A stretch of 64,000 bases of DNA. It comes from Planctomycetia bacterium. GTDB taxonomy: Bacteria > Planctomycetota > Planctomycetia > Pirellulales > UBA1268. Shown here in pieces: positions 55,580 to 64,000 of the stretch. The DNA is taken from NCBI GenBank assembly GCA_026401035.1, contig JAPLNR010000053.1, positions 25,451-89,450 of the forward strand, written 5' to 3'. A program made the position numbers and the translations under genes. How positions within the stretch are numbered: position 1 is the first letter of the stretch; each line of letters begins with the position of its first letter. Under the pieces are notes generated by a model, which searched no databases, had not been told where the DNA came from, and was given only the letters and a program-made list of their open reading frames with translations.

Positions 55580-58500
55580 ATGCGTTTGCATGCACCCCGG
55601 ATGATCCCTCGGCTCGCGCGGCTCGCCATCGGCGCGACGGCGGCACTCGTGATCGGCTTCAACTGCCATCTGGATGCGCTCGCCAACGAGACGGCGAAGC
55701 CCGAAACCGACCCTCTGAAGACGGCCCGCGAGTTTCTCAAGCCAGCCGCCCGTCCCGCGCGTCCGGCTCTGCCGCCGAGCGGCCTGCCGCTCGAGTTTCT
55801 CGACGGCGAACGGGTCGCCCTCGTGGGCAACTCCACCGCCGAGCGGATGAACCTCTTCGGGCACTTCGAGACGCTCCTGCACCAGCGGTTCCCCGGCAAG
55901 CACCTCGTGGTCCGCAACTTCGCCCGCCCGGCCGACGAGGTCGGCAACCGCCAGCGGGCCAGCGACTACACAAAACTCGACGATCCGATAAGCGCCTTCG
56001 GCGCCGACACCTATGTTCTTTTCTTCGGGTTTAACGAGGCATTCGCTGGCCCCGAGGGCGTCGCGAAATTCAAGGCCGACTACGGCAAGCTGCTCGATGA
56101 GATGACGAAGAAGTATCCCCGCGATGACACGCGGGCGGCGCCGCGGTTCGTGATCGTCTCCCCGATCGCCGTCGAGCCGAGCGGCGACCGGCTCCTGCCC
56201 GATGCCGACGCCCAGAACAGAAATCTGGCCCTCTACACCGCTGCCGCCAAGGACTTCGCGGCCCATCGCGGGATCGCCTTCGTCGACCTGTTCGACGTGA
56301 CGAAACAGGAGTTTGCCGCCCAGCCGGGCCTGCAGTTCACGATCAACGGCTGCCACGTCAACGACGCCGGCGACCGGGTCGTCGGTGAAGCGCTCGACCG
56401 GGCCCTGTTCGGCGCCCCGGCGTCGAACCAGCTCGGCGCCGAAGCCTTCGCGACACTCCGGGCCGCCGTGAACGACAAGTCGTGGGTCCACGTGCAGGAC
56501 TACCGGATGGTCAACGGCTGGTATGTCTACGGCGGCCGGCGCACCTGGGACACGGAGACCTTTCCTCGCGAGTATGTGAAGCTTCGCAACATGGCGGCCG
56601 TCCGCGACGCCCGGGTCTGGGACATCGCCGCTGGAAAGCCGGTGGCCGCTGCTCCCGACGATTCAGGCACCGGCGAACTGTTCCTGCCGCAGACGCGGTT
56701 CGGCGAGCCGCGGCAAGCCTACAGCGAGAATCCCGAGGGGGGCCCGGTGATCCTGCCGCCGGAGGAGCTCATCAAAACCTGCACGGTGCCACCGGGGTTC
56801 GAAATCAAGCTCTTCGCCGACGAGAGCAAATTCCCCGAGATCGCCAACCCGGTGCAGTTGGCTTTTGATTCCAAGGGACGCCTCTGGGTGTCGACGATGC
56901 CGAGTTATCCGCAGTGGCAGCCGGGCACCCCGAAGCCGGCGGACAAACTCGTGATCCTCGAAGACACGAACAACGACGGCCTGGCCGACAAGAGCACGGT
57001 CTTCTACGACCAGTTGCACTGCCCCACCGGCTTCCAGTTTTTCAACGGCGGCGTGCTCGTGATGGACCAGCCACGGATGCTGTGGCTGCAAGACACCAAC
57101 GGCGACGACAAGGCCGACGTCGTGGTTCACGTGCTCGACGGCTGGGCCACGGAAGATACGCACCACACGGCCGGTGCCTTCGAGGCCAGCCCGGCCGGCC
57201 TGCTGCACATGCTCGAGGGCGTGGCGATGAGCACGACGCTCGAGACACCGTGGGGACCGTTCCGAACCTTCGGCGCCTCGGGCTCCTTCGTGCTCGACCC
57301 GCGCACCTGGAAGATCCGCCACTTCAAGACGCCGGGGTACGGCAATCCGTGGTGCTATGTCTTCAACGAATGGGGGCAGGGAATCTGCGGCGACGGCACC
57401 GGTGCAAGCCAGCATTGGGACACGCCCCTCTCCGGCAGCCAATACGGTGGCCGCAAGGGCATGAATCCGGTCTTCAACACCGAGGGCATGCGGCCCGTCG
57501 TGGGGAGCGAATTCCTACGGACGCGGCAGTTTCCCGCCGAAGTGCAGGACCAGTTTCTCTATGCCTGCGTGATCAACACCAACGGCATGCCGCGCTGGAC
57601 GATCTCCGACGACGGCGCCGGCTACAAGGGAGAGCGGGTGCGGCACAATCCCAAGGATCCGAAGACCCCCTTCGACCTGATCAAGAGCACCGACAAGCAT
57701 TTCCGGCCGGTCGATCCGCAGATCGGCCCCGATGGCGCACTCTGGTTTGGCGACTGGGCTAACCCGCTGATCGGCCATATGCAGTACAGCCAGCGCGACC
57801 CCAATCGCGACCACAAGCACGGCCGCATCTACCGGCTCGTCTACAAGGAGCAGCCGCTACTGACCCCCGAAACGCAGGCCGGCAAGTCGATTCCGGAAGT
57901 GCTCGAGCAACTCAAGTCGCCCGAATGGCGCACCCGCTATCGCGCCCGTGCCGACCTCCAGGCGCGGCCGCAGGCCGAGGTGCTCGCCGCCGCGAAGGCG
58001 TGGCTGACCGCGGTTGCCTCCGATCCCCAGGCCGACCGGCTGCGGACCGAGGTGCTTTGGCTGGAGCAGTGTTTCCATGCCGTCGACGAGGGCCTGCTCA
58101 AGAACGTGCTCAAGGCGCAGACGCCCGACGCCCGGGCGGCGGCCACGCGGGTGCTCGCCGACGAGCGGGAGCGGATCGCTGGTGCGGAGCAACTCCTGAT
58201 CGCACAGGCTCGTGACGAACACCCGCGGGTTCGCACCGAGGCGGTGCGAGGCCTGAGTTTCTACGGCACGCCGGAGGCGATGGCGGCCGTCGTGGCCGCG
58301 GCGAATCTCGAGCCCTCCGACCGCTACGTTGCCTACACGTGCGATGCAGCGCTCGGTGCCCATGTCGCCGTCTGGAAGCAGGCCTACGAGGCGGGGAGCT
58401 TTGCCGCCAAGGGCTCACCGGCGGCGAAGATCCTCGAGAGCGTGCTCGGCCTCGACAAGAAGGCCGCCGAAATCCAGCCGCACATGGCCGTCCTCACGAG

Positions 58501-58969
58501 CAAGGATCCGAAGACCGATGAGGAGCGCAACAAGGCGATGCAGGCGATCGCGCTGGTCACGGGCGGCAATCCCGCCAGCGGCAAGCTGGTGTTCCGGCGG
58601 GTCTGCATCAATTGTCACAAGGTGGCAGGCGAAGGGGCCGACCTCGGGCCCGATATGACGCAGGTCGGCAAGCGGCTCGACAGCTATAAACTCGTGGAAT
58701 CGATCATCGATCCCAACGCGGCCGTCGACGATAAGTATCTTTCCACGGCGATCCTCACGGATGACGGCCGCAACATCACCGGCCTGCTCGTCAGCGAGAC
58801 GCCAGAGGAGGTCGTGATCTTCGACGGCAAGGAGAAGAAGACGATCAAAGTCGCCGAGATCGACGAGCGGGCCAAGCTGCGGCAAAGCAGCATGCCCGAG
58901 GGCTTGGCGGCGACACTCTCTCCCAACGAGTTCCTCGACGTCGTTGAGTACCTGCGCACCCTGAAATGA
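55580..58969 (+). CDS. SGNH-hydrolase/PVC-type heme CxxCH protein
   Basis: An 1129-residue secreted multidomain protein. Signal peptide 1-36. An SGNH (GDSL-like) hydrolase domain spans about 75-280, with block I 'VALVGNSTAERMNLFGHFE' (GNS instead of GDS) and block V 'FTINGCHVNDAGDRVV' holding the catalytic His. A PVC-type membrane-bound dehydrogenase beta-propeller follows (about 390-760; 'PPGFEIKLFADESKFPEIANPVQLAFDSKGRLWVSTMPSYPQW', 'DTNNDGLADKSTVFYDQL'), then HEAT-like repeats. A C-terminal cytochrome C domain has CINCH at 1009-1013 and ends 'SMPEGLAATLSPNEFLDVVEYLRTL'. It probably oxidises a sugar or alcohol in the periplasm after deacylation. Confidence 0.93.
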   Translation: MRLHAPRMIPRLARLAIGATAALVIGFNCHLDALANETAKPETDPLKTAREFLKPAARPARPALPPSGLPLEFLDGERVALVGNSTAERMNLFGHFETLLHQRFPGKHLVVRNFARPADEVGNRQRASDYTKLDDPISAFGADTYVLFFGFNEAFAGPEGVAKFKADYGKLLDEMTKKYPRDDTRAAPRFVIVSPIAVEPSGDRLLPDADAQNRNLALYTAAAKDFAAHRGIAFVDLFDVTKQEFAAQPGLQFTINGCHVNDAGDRVVGEALDRALFGAPASNQLGAEAFATLRAAVNDKSWVHVQDYRMVNGWYVYGGRRTWDTETFPREYVKLRNMAAVRDARVWDIAAGKPVAAAPDDSGTGELFLPQTRFGEPRQAYSENPEGGPVILPPEELIKTCTVPPGFEIKLFADESKFPEIANPVQLAFDSKGRLWVSTMPSYPQWQPGTPKPADKLVILEDTNNDGLADKSTVFYDQLHCPTGFQFFNGGVLVMDQPRMLWLQDTNGDDKADVVVHVLDGWATEDTHHTAGAFEASPAGLLHMLEGVAMSTTLETPWGPFRTFGASGSFVLDPRTWKIRHFKTPGYGNPWCYVFNEWGQGICGDGTGASQHWDTPLSGSQYGGRKGMNPVFNTEGMRPVVGSEFLRTRQFPAEVQDQFLYACVINTNGMPRWTISDDGAGYKGERVRHNPKDPKTPFDLIKSTDKHFRPVDPQIGPDGALWFGDWANPLIGHMQYSQRDPNRDHKHGRIYRLVYKEQPLLTPETQAGKSIPEVLEQLKSPEWRTRYRARADLQARPQAEVLAAAKAWLTAVASDPQADRLRTEVLWLEQCFHAVDEGLLKNVLKAQTPDARAAATRVLADERERIAGAEQLLIAQARDEHPRVRTEAVRGLSFYGTPEAMAAVVAAANLEPSDRYVAYTCDAALGAHVAVWKQAYEAGSFAAKGSPAAKILESVLGLDKKAAEIQPHMAVLTSKDPKTDEERNKAMQAIALVTGGNPASGKLVFRRVCINCHKVAGEGADLGPDMTQVGKRLDSYKLVESIIDPNAAVDDKYLSTAILTDDGRNITGLLVSETPEEVVIFDGKEKKTIKVAEIDERAKLRQSSMPEGLAATLSPNEFLDVVEYLRTLK

Positions 58970-60480
58970 CAGCCTCCCGAGCGATCGACTCCAGCGACCA
59001 CGTTCCACCAGACCCGTCGCTCAATCCCGCAGACCAGTCGACTGCTGCCGACGCCCGGGCGATGCGGGCCGTGCTCGACGGGCAACGGGCCTCCTTTCTG
59101 CGGGACGGCCCGCCCCCGGCCGAATTGCGGATTGACCGGATCGATCGCTGCATCGGCCTGCTCGTCGATCACCAAAACGAGATCGCCGCCGCGATCGACC
59201 AAGACTTCGGCTGCCGACCGGCCCTGCTCAGCAAGTTCACCGACATCTCCGGCTCGATCGGCCCGCTCAAGCACGCCCGCGACCATCTCCGCGGCTGGAT
59301 GAAGCCGGAGAAGCGGCGGACGAGCCCGGCGATCCTCGGCTGGCTCGGCGCCCGGGCGGAAGTCCGCTCCCAGCCGCTCGGTGTGGTGGGCGTGATTGCC
59401 CCCTGGAATTTTCCGGTCAACCTCGCCTTTGCGCCGCTCGCCTGCATCCTCGCCGCGGGCAACCGCTGCATGCTCAAGCCCTCCGAACACACGCCGGCCA
59501 CCTCCGATCTCATGGCGCGCATGTTCGCCGGAGCGTTCGCCGAGACGGAGATCGCCGTCTGCCGCGGCGGCCCCGACGTCGGCGCGGCGTTCAGCCGGCT
59601 GCCGTTCGATCATCTTCTGTTCACCGGCGCCACGTCCGTCGCCCACCACATCATGCGGGCGGCCGCCGAGCACCTCGTGCCGCTCACGCTCGAACTGGGC
59701 GGCAAGTCGCCGGTGATCATCGGCCGCAGTGCAAACATGGATCTCACGGTCACCCGCGTGCTGGCCGGCAAGACGATGAACGCCGGCCAGATCTGCCTCG
59801 CGCCCGACTACGTGCTGGTGCCCGGCGACCTCCGCGACGAGTTCGTCGCCCGGGCCACCGCGGCGGCGGAACGAATGTTTCCCACACTCTTGGACAACCC
59901 CGAATACACGTCGGTGATCAACGAGCGGCACTACGATCGACTGCAGGCCCTCGTCGCCGACGCGCGGTCGAAGGGCGCCCGGGTGATCGAGGTCAATCCG
60001 GCGCACGAGAATCTGGAACAGCGGGCCCGGCGCAAGATCGCCCCCACCTTGATCCTCGACCCCACCGACGAGATGCGGGTGATGCAGGAGGAGATTTTTG
60101 GCCCCATCCTGCCGGTCCAGACCTACACGACCACCGACGCCGCGATCGCCTTCGTGAATGCCCGACCGCGGCCGCTGGCCCTCTATTACTTCGGCGCCGA
60201 TCGCGCCGAGGAGAATCGCGTGCTCGACCAAACCACCTCGGGCGGCGTGACCGTCAACGACGTGATCATGCACATCGCGATGACGGAACTGCCGTTTGGC
60301 GGTGTCGGCCCCTCAGGCATGGGGACCTACCACGGCATTGAGGGTTTCCACCGGTTCAGCCACCGCAAGGCCGTCTACAGCGAGCCGACGTCGGCGCTGG
60401 TTGAAAAGGTCCTCGCCGGCATGCGGCCGCCCTACGGGCCGGCCATCCGCAAGATGCTGGCCACGCAGATCAAACGCTGA
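58966..60480 (+). CDS. Coniferyl-type aldehyde dehydrogenase
   Basis: A 504-residue aldehyde dehydrogenase near the coniferyl-aldehyde dehydrogenase group. 'LGVVGVIAPWNFPVNLAFAPLACILAAGNRCMLKPSEHTP' binds NAD(P). The catalytic Glu is in 'LTLELGGKSPVIIG' and the Cys in 'NAGQICLAPDYVLVP'. 'MQEEIFGPILPVQTY' and 'TELPFGGVGPSGMGTYHGIEGFHRFSHRKAVY' complete the family pattern. It would oxidise an aldehyde to its acid in the cytoplasm. Its ATG overlaps the stop of the heme protein gene (ATGA), so it is the last member of that operon. Confidence 0.92.
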   Translation: MTASRAIDSSDHVPPDPSLNPADQSTAADARAMRAVLDGQRASFLRDGPPPAELRIDRIDRCIGLLVDHQNEIAAAIDQDFGCRPALLSKFTDISGSIGPLKHARDHLRGWMKPEKRRTSPAILGWLGARAEVRSQPLGVVGVIAPWNFPVNLAFAPLACILAAGNRCMLKPSEHTPATSDLMARMFAGAFAETEIAVCRGGPDVGAAFSRLPFDHLLFTGATSVAHHIMRAAAEHLVPLTLELGGKSPVIIGRSANMDLTVTRVLAGKTMNAGQICLAPDYVLVPGDLRDEFVARATAAAERMFPTLLDNPEYTSVINERHYDRLQALVADARSKGARVIEVNPAHENLEQRARRKIAPTLILDPTDEMRVMQEEIFGPILPVQTYTTTDAAIAFVNARPRPLALYYFGADRAEENRVLDQTTSGGVTVNDVIMHIAMTELPFGGVGPSGMGTYHGIEGFHRFSHRKAVYSEPTSALVEKVLAGMRPPYGPAIRKMLATQIKR

Positions 60481-60651
60481 TGTGCCGCGGAATCACGCCG
60501 GCCGGTGATGGTCGCCCGTTTCCTGATCCATGCGCATGAGATCCGGGAGACGACCGCGGCGACGGTGCATCACCGGCGTGCCGTCGGGTATAACTCCGCC
60601 AACAGACTCGATCGCCTCGTGCCGCTCTCCTCCATTCGAAGGTCATCTCTC
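60481..60651. other. Short leader region before tal
   Basis: In these 171 nt the transaldolase frame stays open upstream, but the peptide does not resemble transaldolase. No clear promoter boxes are seen. Confidence 0.4.
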
Positions 60652-61748
60652 ATGGTCAACTCCACGCAGCAACTCCATCGGCTGGGGCAGAGCCTCTGGC
60701 TCGACAACATCACCCGCGGCATGCTCGACGACGGCACGCTGGCCCGCTACATCCGCGACCTGTCGGTGACGGGGCTGACCAGCAATCCGACGATCTACAA
60801 TTCGGCGGTCAAGAACACGACCTTCTACGACGCCGCCATCGCCGCGAAGGTGAAACAGGGCACCGCGGGCGAGCAGCTATTTTTTGAACTGGCGATCGAA
60901 GACCTCCGCCGCGCGGCCGACCTCTTCCGGCCGATCCACGACCGCAGCGGCGGCCTCGACGGCTGGGTGTCGCTCGAGGTCTCGCCCACGCTGGCCTACG
61001 ACACCGCCAGCACGCTCGCCGCGGCCCGCGACCTGCATGCCCGCGCCGACCGGCCAAACCTCTACATCAAGATTCCGGGCACACCCGAGGGCCTGCCGGC
61101 GATCGAGGAGGCGATCTTCGCCGGCGTGCCCGTGAACGTCACGCTCCTGTTCACGACCGCGCACTACCTCGCCGCCGCGGAGGCCTACCTGCGGGGCATC
61201 GACCGGCGGATCGAGGCCGGGCTGTCGCCACAGGTCTGCTCGGTGGCCTCGCTCTTCATCAGCCGCTGGGACGGCGCGACGGCGGCGCAGCTGCCGCCGG
61301 GCCTGGCCAACGGGCTGGGCATCGCCATCGGCCAGCAGTGCTACCGGGCCTACCGCGACCTGCTCGCCGCCGACCGCTTCCAGCGGCTCGCCAACTTCGG
61401 CGCCCTGCCGCAGCGGCTGCTCTACGCGAGCACCGGCACCAAGGATCCGAAGCTCTCCGACTCGCTCTATGTCTCGGCCCTCGCCTCCCCCAACACCGTC
61501 AACACGATGCCGGAGCAGACGCTGCTGGCCTTCGCCGACCACGGCTCGCTGTCGGGCATCGTGTCGGCCGGCGGTGGCTCCGCCGAGGAGACGCTCTTCG
61601 CCATCAGCCGGGCCGGCATCGACATCGCCGCCCTGGGAGGGAAACTGCAAAAGGACGGGGCCGACTCCTTCGTAAAGAGCTGGAACGAGCTGCTCGAGGT
61701 GATCGTGAAGAAGTCGCAGGCGGTCACCGCTGCCGGAGGAACCGCCCG

Positions 61749-61752
<4 letters not shown>
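60652..61752 (+). CDS. tal: Transaldolase
   Basis: A 366-residue transaldolase of the longer actinobacterial/cyanobacterial type. '[33 protein letters not shown]' begins the barrel. The Schiff-base Lys140 is in '[34 protein letters not shown]', and '[14 protein letters not shown]', '[18 protein letters not shown]' and '[11 protein letters not shown]' are typical. It moves dihydroxyacetone units between sugar phosphates in the pentose phosphate pathway. ATG 60652 is chosen by family start. It overlaps pgi by 4 nt (ATGA). Confidence 0.95.
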
Positions 61753-63404
<1,652 letters not shown>

Positions 63405-64000
63405 AACGCCGTGGACCGCAGCAGGATGCAGCCCTGCAAGACTTCGGGCCTGCCGGGGCTACCGACCGCGGCGGTGGGGCAGGCGATGAGCCCGGTGAGC
63501 CGTCCCCAGGTTTCCCTGAGGGCGTGGGGCAGCGAGCAGGCGCTAACGTTGCCCGTGCGGCGGGTGAGCCCGTTGATGAGTTCGCCATGAATGCCGTAGT
63601 CCTCGAGCTTCATGCCGGTGAAGCGGACGATCCCCGAACCGGCCTGATGCGGCACCACAAAGTTCACGTCGCCACCGGAAAGACCGGCCGCGGCGAGCGC
63701 CTTGCCGGCAGCGGCCGACATGGCCCGCGGGGCGATCTCGGCGATCGCCATGCCGTCGAGTGAATAGACCAGCCGCTCGTCGGCGTGAACCGTTCCGCCA
63801 CCCGGGACCGGAACGGGCACACCGGGACGGACGTGAAAATCGAACGCGGGCCGCTCGGCCGGCTGCTTTTCGGCGTCGGCATGGACGACCTCGAAATGCA
63901 CCGGATGCCTGTGGCTCGTCACGGGCGCAAGCATCGTGGCCGCGGCCATGTCGCCGAAGAGGCCGCCGGTCTGGCGGCACCCGAAGTCGGTGATGCGGCT

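Overview
The window is GC-rich DNA that most likely comes from a planctomycete, probably Pirellulales-like. The evidence is gene content: two PSD1 (DUF1549/DUF1553 cytochrome)-DUF1501 pairs, a PVC-type CxxCH heme protein fused to an SGNH domain, several short lipoproteins, a DUF3299/ABC cluster and CPFC-motif secreted proteins. The order is inferred from these families, not from a marker gene.

Layout. 1-2630 is a decayed left edge: a ParE/RelE-like toxin remnant, an NhaR-type LysR regulator divergent from an HPF-like gene, and fragments of a P-type cation ATPase. 2637-7167 (minus) is a PSD1-DUF1501 pair. 7400-10449 holds a GalE-like epimerase, an alpha/beta hydrolase and a small Cys-rich lipoprotein. 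10744-14453 is a translation block, ffh-rpsP-trmD-rplS-yraN, without rimM. 14546-18034 carries an APP1-type phosphatase, a tiny basic protein, a lipoprotein, panB and an FHA protein. 18224-23224 has tRNA-Gly(GCC), tig, two clpP genes, a lipoprotein and gap (minus).

23469-32530 is a nine-gene plus-strand cluster and the most unusual part of the window. Its first half is an ABC ATPase, a MacB/FtsX-like permease, a CPFC secreted protein and two DUF3299 proteins. Its second half is a DUF4239 membrane protein, an orphan UrtA-like binding protein, an AIM24 protein and a second CPFC protein. It looks like an undescribed envelope transport or sensing system.

32597-42074 holds a TolC-family protein, ApbE, a conserved hypothetical protein, an aldo/keto reductase, a polytopic membrane protein, a HicAB module with a readable promoter and operator, an ApbE remnant, a lactate-permease-family transporter and a DUF202 protein. 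42201-50574 carries a 2053-residue alpha-2-macroglobulin-like protein without a thioester motif, divergent from recQ. 50799-60480 is a second planctomycete operon: PSD1(LamG)-DUF1501-SGNH/PVC heme protein-aldehyde dehydrogenase. 60652-63404 is a coupled transaldolase-glucose-6-phosphate isomerase pair. A FabH-like gene runs off the right edge on the minus strand.

A recurring non-coding theme is palindromes at the ends of convergent genes. Copies of an 18-nt palindrome (GACAGGCTTCAGCCTGTC and variants) and two other hairpins sit there, and many of them contain or abut the stop codon. One 185-nt repeat carrying this palindrome occurs twice, about 28 kb apart. All positions and motifs were read by eye; no database search was run.
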